DNA from: Hemibagrus wyckioides
Taxonomy: Eukaryota; Chordata; Actinopteri; Siluriformes; Bagridae
DNA: 64,000 nucleotides
Reading direction: 5' to 3'
NCBI RefSeq assembly: GCF_019097595.1
Contig: NC_080715.1
Location: 28,475,355-28,539,354 of the forward strand
The notes beneath the pieces are model-generated. The model was not told the origin of the DNA. It was given only the letters and a program-made list of their open reading frames with translations, and did no database searches. This document shows positions 1 to 12,271 of the stretch, piece by piece. Each line of letters begins with the position of its first letter. The stretch's first letter is position 1. The position numbers and the translations under genes are program-made.

Positions 1-540
1 TTTGAGATACCAGTGTTCCTAAGAGCTTCTGCTCTCCAGACCTGGTGATCCATTCTGATGCTACTTCTGGTTTGAGTCTCATCAGTTGGAGGCTGTTTCC
101 TGCTGATGATTATGGACCATATGGACAGCCTGGAGATACATGGGGTTGCTGTGGATAGTACAGCTGAGGAATCACGTAGATGGCTTTGAACTGCACTCGG
201 GTCTCCGTCATTGAACATTTGACAGCTTCTGCAGGAAGGAATTTATGTTAAATCTAATGAAATTATGCTGATGCTCAGACTCATAAGTTGCTGGTTATAC
301 AGTTCCACTATATACAGATGTTACAGATGTGGATGGCTTCCTTTTTGAGTCTGGTTCCTCTCAAGGTTTCTTCATAATATGGTCTTATGATTGCTAGCAT
401 TGGTCATTAGGGATAAATATTCATTTTAAATTTTAAAATTCATCATTTTATTCTGAATTTTTCATATTCATGTAAAGCTGCTTTGGGACAATGTTTAGTG
501 TTTATAAAATTTATAAAAAAAAAAACAAAAATAAAAAAAA
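1..540 (+). repeat. Dispersed teleost repeat, 3' portion with A-rich tail
   Basis: The segment carries a phrase typical of a widespread fish interspersed repeat: gagtctggttcctctcaagg near 350, then a tail containing taaagctgctttgggacaat near 475-495 and an A-rich end at 515-545. The same phrases occur on the opposite strand near 10985-11095, 35715-35850 and 41895-42090, so it is a repeat within this window. The tail resembles the 3' end of a retroposed element, but no reverse transcriptase is visible and I do not assign a class. The repeat probably starts before base 1. Confidence 0.6.
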
Positions 541-1866
541 AAACAAGGTACAGAGTCACTTGCTGCTGATTCCTGTGAAAGATTTGCACAAATATATTCT
601 CTTCACTAGCAGCTGCTGATAATGGTATTAGCCTAATACAAGCTGTTTAACTGGACATGATGGAAAAGCATGTGGTCCATTAGGCTCTACTGGGCATTAG
701 ATTTCTGTCTGTGGGGGTTGGGGACTTTTGCCCCTTTTAGATGCTTCTTGGCAGGACCTGCTACTCAGTGATTAATATTCCACCAGAGCTCAGAGAAATA
801 AACTCACCATCAGAACATGTTGCCATGGCATCTGCGGCCCAACACGGCACGTCAAAACTTCGCTTGGCAGCAGCAAAATGACTCCGCATGCTACATTGTT
901 CCTCTTCCCCTCCATTTTGCAGTGAGGCCTCCTCTTTCATAAGGATGTCAAATTTCTGTTTATTTGCTCTCTACATTAATCACCACTTTTATGAGCAGCA
1001 CAGAAGAATGTTTTCTCTTCCTTTTGCTCCAGGCAGGAAGGGCCAGCAAAGATGAAGTTTCTTGCCGAGCGCCAGACAAAGAATCGAGCTATTAACATTC
1101 TCTTTCTGCTAACCTCACTTCATATCACATCAACAATTTATTTTGTGCTAACAAATGGCCATTACTGGTCTGTTAGTTTTCCCATTGACTCCTAGTTTGT
1201 TTTATATTTTTCCCAGCCAGATTCTTCCTGTAGCCTTGATTAACTCTTAATAGTGCTGTAGACTCATTATCAAAGAAGTCTCGAGGGAGTCTGCTGAAGT
1301 AGACCTAAAAGCACTGAAATGTCTAAAAGTGATTGCACCTCATTACTGTTTCATTAAGTCAACTAGCCTGCAATTCTCAGGTCATGGCGCACTTTTGTAA
1401 TTTCTGGTCATCATGTTGTTATATATGATGAACAGCCTACCTTCTTACCATTACCTTTACACCGTAAGCCTAATCAGTCATCGGCTTGTTAGCGGAGAAG
1501 GAAGAAAAAAAAAAACAGAAGAAAGGCAAGGGTCACTTTATTGTTCACAAAAAAACACTGCTGCGAAGTGGCGCACCACCGGTCTGACTTCATCTAGGTG
1601 ATTAGATCTCTATTTGTTCCCTACGCTCCCAATTTCTCCTGTTTTTAAACTGATGGCATGTTTAGTTCAATTCCTTTGAGTTGTGATTTTTCACAATTAC
1701 CAATAACACCGATTTAACGTAGCTCACATGAATTAAGGCCAGTCAGATTGTATACAAAATTGAGAACTCAAATAAGCAAGAATGGTTCTGTTGCATTTCT
1801 TAGACTAATATTTTTTCATTTTTCATACAAATTATATCACAAATTTGCAATCATGAGGTCTTAAAA
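541..1866. other. Unique AT-rich noncoding sequence
   Basis: No convincing coding region or repeat family is seen. The only open frame over 60 codons (1413-1601) runs through an A-rich tract and has no protein-like composition. Confidence 0.5.
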
Positions 1867-2362
1867 TACAGTGGAACTTCGACATACGAATGCCCTCCTT
1901 TACAAATTTTTGCCGTAAGAATTGAAATTTTGTAAGAAATTTCAGCAAACGGCATACGAATGAACCGAATCGAACTAAGTTGTGTGTATGTCTGGGAGTC
2001 ATTCAAAACTTGTTTGTGTCAGTGGAAAGCCAAGCAAAGCCAACTGAAGCAAGTTTACAAATTTTACAACTAAAGCTGTTTCGAAAGAGTCAACGATACC
2101 AACATGCATTCAAAAGCTACATGATTTTTAACGCATTTTTTGTTGACAGATTGGTGGCATGGGTGGTTTGCTCTAGTTTTAGTCTGAGCTTGGTGAGATG
2201 ACTTCCTGTGAGGACCCTTGACCCTTGGAAATTGGCAATATTGGTAATATTTTTGCGTAACTGGAACAGATTATCTGCATTTACATGATTCGCTTTACAA
2301 ATTTTCACCTTAAGAACTCACCTCCAGAACAAATTAAATTGGTATGTCGAGGTTCCACTGTA
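1867..2362. mobile_element. MITE with TA target duplication and terminal inverted repeats
   Basis: The left end at 1869 reads cagtggaacttcgacatacg and the right end at 2360 reads, on the opposite strand, cagtggaacctcgacatacc, so the ends are about 20-bp inverted repeats with two differences. A TA dinucleotide flanks each end (1867-1868 and 2361-2362), the expected target duplication of Tc1/mariner or pogo-type elements. The 492-bp body has no transposase frame, so it is non-autonomous. A second internal match (tttacaaatttt near 1900 and 2295) extends the similarity between the two halves. The exact family is not assigned. Confidence 0.8.
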
Positions 2363-2419
2363 TTCATTATTTTAGGAATGTAAAAGAATGTTTCAAAACT
2401 AATAAGGTGCACTGATGAG

Positions 2420-2451
<32 letters not shown>
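2420..2451. repeat. (TG)n microsatellite
   Basis: About 15 uninterrupted TG units followed by a short GA-rich stretch. Confidence 0.95.
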
Positions 2452-2452
<1 letters not shown>

Positions 2453-4532
2453 AGAAAGATTCTCCAGTATTTCCAACCTTCCCAAGCAGACCTGAAGTAT
2501 TGTTCTTGCCCGGAGGAAACAAAATCCAAGCAACACACTTTATAGACACAAATACTCGTAAATTTTGAACGTCACCTTAAAGATGAACGCCTTTTATTTT
2601 TGTTTGCGGAGCTCCTAAGAGTTCTCCAGTCATTTACTGTATTCTCTGGGAATCTGGAGCTTTTCTAGCCAACCTGCTCATGCTGCCATGCCTCAGAAAC
2701 AACAGTTTGAAGCCAAGAAGAGCTTCATGTAACCGTCAGCCGATGGTTTTCCTTTCTGTTTGATTTTGATTTCTGTGTCATTTCAGATCGGAAAAAAGAT
2801 CATTATGGTCAAGTAGCTGTTTTCACTTTGGTCTTATTGCCATTCTGAGTGAGGGATATACTGAGGTGAGTAAGAAAGTTAGGTTTTATTAATGATTTAG
2901 AAAGAAATCCCGAATGCCAAAGCAAACATACTACACTGCAATATCACTGCAAGTACTTTTAAATATATTTGGGAATATATGGGAAATCAATAGCATGAAG
3001 GAAGTGAGCTTTGCTCTACTTTGGGGTTTGGATCATTGGGGTTAATTGTCAAGATCAATCAGTTATATGATAAAATATGATGAAGACTGGCAGAGTTTAT
3101 ACAGTTGATATCAAGCATTGTACGTGTATGCGTATTTGTATTCCAATATTTGCTTTGTTGTTTGTATAATCTCTCAGCAACAATTAATTTGGAAGCCAAC
3201 ACAGCAGAAAACACCAACTTATGCACCACACACACACACAAAATGCTTTTCATCAGGTTTTACCCTTCAAACTGTAACCAGGGAAATTCAGTATCAAGCT
3301 GATTCCTGCTCATTGCCAAGTGGGCTAGGAGCAAGACACAAAGGGAACATTCATATATTCCAATTAGATTTGCCACACTTGACTGACTCTAATGTGCACG
3401 GGAGTCGGTGGGCCCACTGAATGTCTATTTTCCATTTTTGTTGGTGTGCTCAAATTAAGTCGGCATAAGCAAGTTGCTCATTTTTGCATGCATGTGTGTG
3501 TTTTATTTCTTTTAATTACCGGATGTGTCTGAGAGACCTTCTTTGGCATACGTTTGGGATGCATTGGAGTGAGGCGGTGGACCTCTAAAGAGTGTCTGGT
3601 GGCAGACCAGACCATAACTACTGATTACATACCTTATAGGATGTCATAGTATACAGTTATATACTATTGTATTGTATACTAATGTATTATATAAAGTACT
3701 AATATTATATCCAATTAATCAAACTGTACAAAAGCTTATTGTTTAATGTTTAAAAAGTGCAGTCCAGATTCTTATTATTCTCAGAAAGCAAGATACAAGG
3801 CACAAACCTATGTATACCACACTGCAAAGTTTTAAGAAACTCCTCTTGATGCTGCATGCCAACTCCCAGTCCCTACATCTCCACACCAAGCACCACATGG
3901 GAAAATAAATTGAACTAAGTAGAGTCCTATCTCTTTCCCTCCAGGAGCCTCGGTGTTCACGTGGCGATGTTTCTCCCAACACAAAGCCAAACCCATCTTC
4001 TTTTTTATGCACAGTGTGAGCAAGCTGGCTTCAAATAAGGTAGACCACAGACCAGCGGCGTCAACTCCACACAGGTTTGTCAAATGTCAGCCAAGCCGCC
4101 AAACAGCTTTCAAAAGGACCACAGCCGAAATTATATGTCAGCTGAGAAGATTTTAACCCGCTGGAAAAAAAAAGATTGAAGAGACTTATTTGGCCATGGC
4201 TGAAAATCCATACAGTTTGAAATTTATTTTGTTTCCATTTCCCACATTGGGACATTCCCTTCAAAATACCTGTGGAGACAAGTGGGGAGGAAAGGACACA
4301 GGAGCTGTGGCTCAGAAAACTGATTTTTAGACAATCAGCCATATTTCATGCCAAGAAATAAATATTTCGAAACCACAACCGTGTGTAAATGTGCTATTAA
4401 GTGGTAAAGGCCACTCAGCGTCTTTCCATATATTATTTTTTCCTCAAAAGTTGCAAGACATAAAAATAATAGCATTTTTAATAAACTTAATCTTATCTCA
4501 AACAATGCACTGATTGGATTTATATAGTGACC
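2452..4532. other. Unique noncoding sequence
   Basis: No recognisable gene. Open frames of 60-100 codons at 3059-3420 and 3743-4342 occur in several overlapping frames with no domain-like composition. A short TA-rich semi-repetitive patch (tatact/agtata) lies at 3645-3700. Confidence 0.5.
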
Positions 4533-4638
<106 letters not shown>

Positions 4639-5502
4639 TTGGGGTATTCACCAATGCAAGCTTATAGCAGGATTAGAACAGCTGAGATTTAGCAACACGA
4701 TAGCTTTGTGTTTGCCAGCCCACAGGAGAAAGATTATACATTAGTGACCATTTTGTATTCCTGGACGCAAACCACGCTCAAATATGCAGCACGCTGTGTA
4801 AACCCATAGGTGTCCATCGCAGCCAACCAAAAGTGTGGTGAGATGTGTCGGCGCTACCACAGGCTCAATTCAAACCCCAACACTTTCTGTGCTCGTCCAT
4901 CATCCCCGCCTCCCTGCTGCGTAAACATGCGATACGAGTGTAGACTCAGGCCTCAAAAAGCCACGAAATTATAAAAATAAGTATCAACTACTGGAAGCCC
5001 ATTCGGTGCAGGTCCTGTAAAAATAAAAGGTCTGAATATCTTTTTCTTGGAACGACTCTTTTCTTTGTCTCCCGACGGTCAGGAAGAGGCTTTTGCAATG
5101 ATGAGAGCAGAGCAGGAGTTCCACATAAAGACAGGTCATGGGGGCCGTGTGTGCAATGGGTGGGTCTGGTAGGAGGTATTGGAGTCTATCATGTTCCCCA
5201 GGAGAGTTTCTTGCGTTCCAGAGCAGAAGCTGAGGTCTGGCACATCAGCGCTCAGTTAATTTTACTCGCCTGGATTATTTGGTTTGGCAGGCTCTCTGAA
5301 GAGCTTGGTGAAGACTGCACCACCACCACAGTTAGCGTCCCCCAACCACTGTCTTCAAGTTGGTTTAGAAACTTTCGATCACCAGTCGTGGGTAATGTGG
5401 AAGAGATTTCTAGCTAGTAATTGCCTAATAAATTCATTCTTATTTTTCTTAAAATATGACCCAAATGATGAATGAACTTGTAAAATGTACACTACCAAGA
5501 GA
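4639..5502. other. Unique noncoding sequence
   Basis: No gene, repeat family or structured element recognised between the compound microsatellite and Tc1 copy A. Confidence 0.5.
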
Positions 5503-6721
5503 TACACTATATTGCCAAAAGTATTTGCTCACCTGCCTTGACTCGCATATGAACTTAAGTGACATCCCATTCCTAATCCATAGGGTTCAATATGACGTCA
5601 GTCCACCCTTTACAGCTATAACAGCTTCAACTCTTCTGGGAAGGCTGTCCACAAGGTTTAGGAGTGTGTTTATGGGCATTTTTGACCATTCTTCCAGAAG
5701 CGCATTTGTGAGGTCACACACTGATGTTGGACGAGAAGGTCTGGCTCTCAGTCTCCGCTCTAATTCATCCCAAAGGTGTTCTATCGGGTTGAGGTCAGGA
5801 CTCTGTGCAGGCCAGTCAAGTTCATCCACACCAGACTCGGTCATCCATGTCTTTATGGACCTTGCTTTGTGCACTGGTGCACAGTCATGTTGGAAGAGGA
5901 AGGGGCCAGCTCCAAACTGTTCCCACAAAGTTGGGAGCATGGAATTGTCTAAAATGTCTTGGTATGCTGAAGCATTCAGAGTTCCTTTCACTGGAACTAA
6001 GGGGCCAAGCCCAGCTCCTGAAAAACAACCCCACACCATAATCCCCCCTCCACCAAACTTTACACTTGGCACAATGCAGTCAGACAAGTACCGTTCTCCT
6101 GGCAACCGCCAAACCCAGACTCATCCACTCCAGAGAACGCATCTCCACTGCTCTAGAGTCCAGTGGCGGCGTGCTTTACACCACTGCATCCAATGCTTTG
6201 CATTGCACTTGGTGATGTATGGCTTGGATGCAGCTGCTCGGCCATGGAAACCCATTCCATGAAGCTCTCTGCGCACTGTTCTGGAGCTAATCTGAAGGCC
6301 ACATGAAGTTTGGAGGTCTGTAGCGATTGACTCTGCAGAAAGTTGGCGACCTCTTCTCACTATGCACCTCAGCATCTGCTGACCCCGCTCCGTCAGTTTA
6401 CGTGGCCTACCACTTCGTGGCTGAGTTGCTGTCGTTCCCAAACACTTCCACGTTCTTATAATACAGCTGACAGTTGACTGTGGAATATTTAGGAGCGAGG
6501 AAATTTCACGACTGGATTTGTTGCACAGGTGGCATCCTATCACAGTTCCACGCTGGAATTCACTGAGCTCCTGAGAGAGACCCATTCTTTCACAAATGTT
6601 TGTAAAAACAGTCTGCATGCCTAGGTGCTTGATTTTATACACCTGTGGCCATGGAAGTGATTGGAACACCTGATTCTGATTATTTGGATGGGTGAGCGAA
6701 TACTTTTGGCAATATAGTGTA
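5503..6721 (-). mobile_element. Tc1-like DD34E transposon, copy A (defective)
   Basis: Terminal inverted repeats begin cactatattgccaaaagtat at 5505 and end with its complement at 6719, flanked by TA on both sides (5503-5504 and 6720-6721). The 1215-bp body is 33 bp shorter than copy B at 15.6 kb and otherwise collinear with it. The transposase is on the minus strand. Several kilobases of unique DNA lie on the left and a SINE starts about 290 bp to the right. Confidence 0.95.
5587..6618 (-). pseudogene. Tc1 transposase, first catalytic Asp deleted and in-frame stop
   Basis: The reading frame starts at the ATG at 6618 ([13 protein letters not shown]) and contains both N-terminal helix-turn-helix regions with a GRPRK linker. 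The frame then stops with TGA near 6121, after LWSG. It resumes in the same frame at about 6105 (MPGERYLSD) and runs to 5587 with the second Asp ([10 protein letters not shown]) and the Glu ([11 protein letters not shown]). Comparison with copies B and C shows that exactly 33 bp are missing, removing the residues from the first catalytic Asp (WSDESRF) to QSD. The deletion keeps the frame, but the junction plus one C-to-T change makes the stop. The product could not catalyse cut-and-paste transposition. Confidence 0.92.
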
Positions 6722-7007
6722 TGTGGTGGATTTCATATGAACGATTATAAATTAAGTTAGAAATACTAAATGTCAAACCTTTTCCAATACGTCAAACAAA
6801 TAGATGTGAGTGTACAACAGGAGATAACTTCCTTTAGGATTCTGACCAAAAATCTTGGGTATTTTGAGTATCTCAATACATTGCTACCTGTCAAAGGGGA
6901 GGGATATATTAGGCAGTGAGGGAACTGTTCCTTATGCTTGCCCATTTTTTCTGCTTCCAACACATCAACTTCAAGAACTTACCCTTCACTTGCTGCTTAA
7001 TATATCC
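6722..7007. other. Unique sequence between Tc1 copy A and a SINE
   Basis: No gene or repeat recognised. Confidence 0.45.
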
Positions 7008-7205
7008 TCAAGTGGTTAGGGCTCTGTGTTGTTGATCAGGGTTCAAGCCCCAGCAGTGTCAAGCTGCCAGTGTTGTGCCCCTTCAGCAAGGCCCTCAACC
7101 CTCACTGCTCCAGGGGTGCTGTTGGGATAATTGAAGAAAGAATTTCACTGTGCTGTAATGTATAGGTGACAAATAAAGGTTTCTATAATAAATAAATAAA
7201 TAAAA
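7008..7205 (+). mobile_element. tRNA-derived SINE, family A (tail ttcactgtgctgtaatgtat)
   Basis: The head has a B-box-like segment (gggttcaagcccc near 7039-7051). The body reads gccccttcagcaaggccctc, and the tail is aatttcactgtgctgtaatg followed by gtgacaaataaagg and (AATA)n. Related copies lie on the minus strand at 19910-20118 and 31033-31238. The A-box end is poorly preserved, so this copy may be slightly truncated. SINEs of this kind are transcribed by RNA polymerase III and depend on a LINE for retroposition. Confidence 0.7.
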
Positions 7206-8564
7206 AGATTATATGTTAATGTGTTATGATTATAAAAAAAAGTTAACATATTAAATGAGTGAAGTAATGCAATATGAATATAAATAATTCTAAAAGAAAA
7301 TTTTAGAAAATTATTTTTTGAAAATTAATCGGAAAAAAAGTAGGGTTGTTAACATTCAAGGTGTTTTTTTGTTTGCTCTTTTTTTTTTTTTTACAGAGAA
7401 TTTACCTCTTATTATGCAAAGCAGGTAAGGTCACTAATAATCAAACCATTCTGTCTGTGATTTCAGCAGTGAACTCTGTGTTAAATCCTGACCTCTGTAC
7501 AGCTGTTGTCGGGAATTTGGACGCACCACTGCGGATCAGGATCAAGCCATCGAGCATCTCCTGAGCAGATGCCTTTCCCCTGGCCTGATGCTGTGAGGGC
7601 AAATATTTATTGTTGCAATATTTTTGAGGAGAAAAAAGGTTAAAACAAGCTGTAGGTCCATGACATGCTGCCAGATGCCACACGTTTGGGAGAGCACATC
7701 TATAGGGCAGATGCCATGGAAAGAAAAAGTGACACATTATCTTTTTTGTGTGTGTTAATGATGCACCATGACATAATGTCTCTATAGCCAGTCGTTTTCT
7801 AAAAATACTAATCACCATCAGATCCATCAGGAAGGAAAGTAAAACTGAATGAGTTTTAATTTTACAAAACAGACCCATCAATTTACAGCAGAAATATTTC
7901 TATTGACAGCGTCTTAATTGAAATTTGACAAGATTAGGAGTCTGTGCTAAACCGTGTTTGATTCTCTCATTAGTTTTTGACATAAATGGCTACTTTTTAG
8001 TTTAAGAAAAACGCCCACAATCGGTCACACAATCGGTCTTTTAATTCTATTAGACTTCATTTTGAATTCACTCAAGGTGAATTCATGATCAATTCAGAGG
8101 TACCTGGCTTCATTACGATATTATAATCTGCACTGTACGTGGCTCGTATGTCCTTTAAAGGCTGAGTTGCTTAATAGAATAATACTTAAACCAGACTAAC
8201 CACAATATCTAAGGGGTGAATACTTTCTGCAACAGGCTGTGTTACCCCATAAGTGACTCACTTCAACTGCTCAGTGTGTGAAATGTAATATCAGTGTAGC
8301 AGCCAAAATTCTTCAGGAGCTTCATTTGGAAGTGAGGCAAGTTGTGAAGACTGGTTGGTTACAGAAAAGTAAATGAACTACAGGAAGATAATAAGCTAGT
8401 ACATTACATTGGGAATTTAGGTGGTGTACTTATCCAGTATGTGTATGACTGGTTACCAGCTACTAAGTACAGAACTTTCTTCTAACCAGAGATGGTTAAT
8501 GTACACTATACAAATACTATACTAAGAAGATCTTTAAACTGACTAGCATGTATGACTTAATATG
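7206..8564. other. Unique AT-rich noncoding sequence
   Basis: No gene or repeat family recognised. A T(14) run lies at about 7379-7392. The 7441-7881 minus-strand frame has no recognisable domain. Confidence 0.5.
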
Positions 8565-8795
8565 TGGTGTAAGGTGGTTTAGCAGTTAGCATATTTGCTT
8601 ATTTGCTCCAGGGTTAGGGGTTTGATTCCTGCTCTGTGATTGGTTGGCATCCTGTTGGGTTTGATTCCTGCTCTGTGATTGGTTGGCATCCTGTCCAGCG
8701 TGTTCCCTGTTTTGTGCCCAGATTCCCCTGGGATAGTCTCCAGGTTCTTGATGCCCCTGTATAGGATAAGTGCTATGAAAAATGAATGGATTATT
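8565..8795 (+). mobile_element. tRNA-derived SINE fragment, family C, with internal 39-bp duplication
   Basis: The head ggtggtttagcagttagcat and the B-box-like gggtttgattcctgc match a common teleost tRNA-SINE. The body continues with ggcatcctgtccagcgtgtt and a degenerate end aggataagtgctatgaaaaa followed by tgaatgga. A 39-bp block containing the B box is directly repeated (about 8618-8657 and 8658-8696). Confidence 0.65.
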
Positions 8796-10402
8796 AATTA
8801 TTTTATTGTTATTTGCATAAAAGTTAAAATCATTTTCACTTCTGCATTTCAGCCTTTACCCTGCTTGTTCATTTCATGCACACAGTTGTCTGTGCACATG
8901 ACCTTTTATGGACTTTTGTGGGCGTTGCTATATGCAAATAAGAGCTGATCATTATATCTGTAAATCTGGCAGAATTTTTTTGTTTTGTCTGATAAATTGT
9001 GTTATTGTTTTAGCTATCTAAATATTCATGGTTTTGTCAAATAGGCAGAAAAATTTGACATGTTTTCCCAGACTACAGTATATTATAGTATATTATTAAT
9101 ATATTGTACATGGATTTGAACTGGTCCTTCAGTTTTATTGATATTCCAAGCTCAGATTTAAATGACCGAGTTCCAATGCCTAATTAAGTACATGAGCTTC
9201 AGACTAATCGTGGTCCAGGTCACTGTGAACTTGGATTAAGAAAAGAAAAATCCCTCCTGTTGAATCTTGACATCTTTCTACCGGTACACAGATAGCAATC
9301 TGGTCAGTAGATTTATTTATAAGAGCATCCTGAACTCCTTTTTGTATACCACCAGATTAGTTTCGATGTTCCTCGTCGACACAGGTGGCACCGTGCTCTC
9401 AATCCCATGCTAAAAGGGCTTTGCAGCCGCCAGATCAGAGGAAGGAAAAAAAAAACAGAAGAGGAAAAAAGCATCTGTTAGATTTTTTTAGAGGGTGATT
9501 TACATCCTTTTTTTTTTAATAAAGATAAAGCCTCTCCCAGTAAATCCTCTACCTCTCTTACTAAACATCCCAGGAGCTTTTCTCAAGTCAAGTCAAGCAT
9601 CAGTGTGGAAAAATAAATAAATAATTACATAAATTGGGGCGGGGGGGGGGGTCCAAGTCTGTTAAACAGGTTAAATCCTGAGTGGTTTGGTGTAATACGT
9701 CTGATATAGTAACGTGGATTAGAGGTCAAGTGTTCACGTATGTGTGTGTTTTATGCTTTAAGCCTGGACATGTTTTTCAGTCTCTTGCTTTTTTCTTTTA
9801 AAAGATAACAAGGTTGAATCTGTTGCGTCTTATAAAACAAATTCGAATTAATTCATTCTTATAACATGTGCTAACTTATTCACTTGTTATGCTCTTTTTG
9901 AAAACATGTGGCCTCACCATAACGAATGCACTTGGCCTAAAATGGAGAGGAATTATGGGACTTAAGGATCAGGCGGACTACGAAAGACTTCCTGTCAGAA
10001 GGTGAGTCAAGGACCTTTAATGGCATTGTTCCCAAAAAAAAAAAAAGAAAAGGCCATGTAAAATTGTCAAGGGTGAGAGGTTCTCAGCCTTCACAAACCA
10101 GCTGTTTTCTCTCAGGTCCTGTCCATTAGGAAGCCAGCAGGTTGCTCTCCAAGCCTGTACTATTCATTATTGAGTCTCTGGAGAGTTTCTTAATGTTTTG
10201 AGTTCCCCAGCGGAGAACATGTTGGACCTTCGCACTCCACAGGTGGGAAATGAATTAGAGGAAGTAGAGTCCATTCCTGAGTGTACATACTTATAATTCC
10301 AGCTGAGTGCTCTTCCTATGGAGCCCCGATGGGCCGTTAACTTGTACTGACTTCTTAGAGGTGTTGAAATAAAGGCCACTCCAGGTCTGTATATGACTAC
10401 AC

Positions 10403-10406
<4 letters not shown>
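8796..10406. other. Unique AT-rich noncoding sequence
   Basis: No gene recognised. A G-run of four plus eleven G interrupted by one C lies at 9636-9651. Confidence 0.5.

Positions 10407-10482
<76 letters not shown>
10407..10482. repeat. (CT)n(CA)n compound microsatellite
   Basis: About 20 CT units to 10448, then about 16 CA units to 10482. Confidence 0.95.
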
Positions 10483-10485
<3 letters not shown>

Positions 10486-10974
10486 GTTAGGGAAATCTCT
10501 TTGCTACATGAGTTTTACACCTCATTTAGATCAACATTATGGTGCGCAATATGCGAGCATATGTTATACCTGGGAACAGTTTTAGGGCTTAAGGACTGTC
10601 AGTATAATGAAAATGGAATAATAACATAAATTTAGTACAGTTTTTAGGTTCAGTTAAATAAACTGGAAATAAAAGTGTGAATTTACAAATTTTGTACTTG
10701 GGTTCCATGTTATTGAGGTTTGTTCATCCAACATAATTTGAGTGTGTATTTTCAAAACCATGAATAAACTCATACACCAGGATGAGAATTCAACCCACAT
10801 TGCTGTTTTTTTTTTTTTGTAACAGAGACATGACCACTGCACTATTCGGTTTAATCACCTAAAATTAACACTACTGTAGCTCCAATCAACACTGACATCC
10901 TCGTGAGATTTCACACTCTAACCGGTTTATTTTAATACTGCATGAATTGATCACGCTTCCTCTACATCACTCAA
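10483..10974. other. Unique noncoding sequence
   Basis: Nothing recognised apart from a T(13) run near 10807-10819. Confidence 0.45.
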
Positions 10975-11110
10975 GCTAGTCATTAAGAAATTCAATTAAA
11001 TTCAATATAATTCAATTCCATTCAATTTTATTTGTATAGCGCTTTTAACAATGGACATTGTCTCAAAGCAGCTTTACAGAACATAAGCTGAAGATTAATA
11101 TTAGACAAAA
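10975..11110 (-). repeat. Dispersed repeat 3' end with ATTCA-rich tail
   Basis: It contains tttatttgtatagcgctttt and gtctcaaagcagctttacag, the complement of the tail seen at 1-540. The element points to the minus strand. Next to the tail is a degenerate ATTCA-rich simple repeat (10985-11028), the kind of short tandem tail left by some non-LTR retroelements. Confidence 0.65.
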
Positions 11111-11374
11111 AAGTTCAAGGTTAATATTAGACTTATATAAATTTATTTGTATTAATCCCTAATGAGCAAGCCTAGTGCAGCTGTGGCAATGTAAGCAACG
11201 AAATCAGGTTTGGTGTTATAGTTCTATGTAAACTATACATAATATTTACACACATATTCATTTTTATTCTGAAAAGAAGAAAATGCATGGAAAATGTACC
11301 TGACATGATTACCATGTAATATGAAATAAAACTGATATATTGTAATATGAATTATGATTACTGATATTTACATT

Positions 11375-11430
11375 CACATTTACATATATAGCATTTGGCA
11401 GATGCCCTAATCCAGAGCAACTTTTTTTAA
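11375..11430 (-). repeat. Isolated SINE/L2-type 3' tail
   Basis: The phrase tagcatttggcagatgccct plus atccagagcaact is the complement of the SINE family B / L2 tail (see 19511-19695 and 12278-12315). No SINE head is attached, so this is a severely 5'-truncated insertion. Confidence 0.6.
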
Positions 11431-11545
11431 ATATTTTTGTGTTGTTGTTGGACATGATGCTTATTAGGGAAGTCAACAGGACAGAAGATTTCACTCGATC
11501 AGTATTTGCTTCAGTAAAATCCACATGAAGTGGCCATCTAGGTCG

Positions 11546-11685
11546 TACATAGAATAGAATAGAATAGAATAGAATAGAATAGAATAGAATAGAATAGAAT
11601 AGAATAGAACAGAATATGAATGCAATGCAATTTATGCTCATTGTACAGATGCACAACGAAATTTAGGCTCTCTCATTTGAAAGGT

Positions 11686-11723
<38 letters not shown>

Positions 11724-12270
11724 ACATGAAGTGGCCTACACGGTCCTACATAGAATAGAATAGAATAGAATAGAATAGAATAGAATAGAATAGAATAGAA
11801 TAGAATAGAACATTGTCATTGTACAGCTACACAAAGAAATTAAGGCTCTCATTGCACAAATTTACACACAAACACACACACACACACATAGAATACTTTA
11901 TGCTCATTGTACAGATGCACAATGACATTAAGGCTCTCTCATTTAAAAGGACACACACATACAGTGTAAACAGATTAGATGAAAAGTGTGAAGAGATACA
12001 AATGAAGATGTAAACAGAAATAGTTTTGAAGTAAACAGATATAAATGTAAACAGATGGTACAAAATGCTATTGTAAACAGATATACTGCATAATAGCAAC
12101 TGTGTACAAAATGTCTTAAAATAGGGAGAGTGCAAAGAGCAGATATGTCCATAAAATATATTATAATAAATAAAAGAGAAGAGTTAAAGAATCTATTGAC
12201 AAGAAGAGAGTTTATTACACATCTTATAGTTTGTATGCTGTGAGTGTTGATTATTGTCTCCATCAGCTGG
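11546..12270 (-). repeat. Composite LINE 3'-end repeat with (TAGAA)n and (CA)n, partly triplicated
   Basis: Two (TAGAA)n blocks (about 11548-11608 and 11750-11810) precede related sequence. The phrase ctcattgtacagatgcacaa with aaggctctctcattt occurs at about 11636, in diverged form at 11812, and again at 11900, each copy followed by a CA-rich patch. This looks like about 200-bp units duplicated in tandem. The downstream part has many gtaaacagat phrases. Such pentanucleotide tails next to a ttgtcattgtaca motif are typical of the 3' end of fish non-LTR elements. No reverse transcriptase is present in this block. Confidence 0.6.
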
Positions 12271-12271
12271 G

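Noticed and set aside
5456..6262. 268-codon plus-strand open frame
   Set aside because: It is the antisense shadow of the Tc1 copy A transposase. Matching shadows occur in copy B (15591-16409) and copy C (52871-53755, minus).
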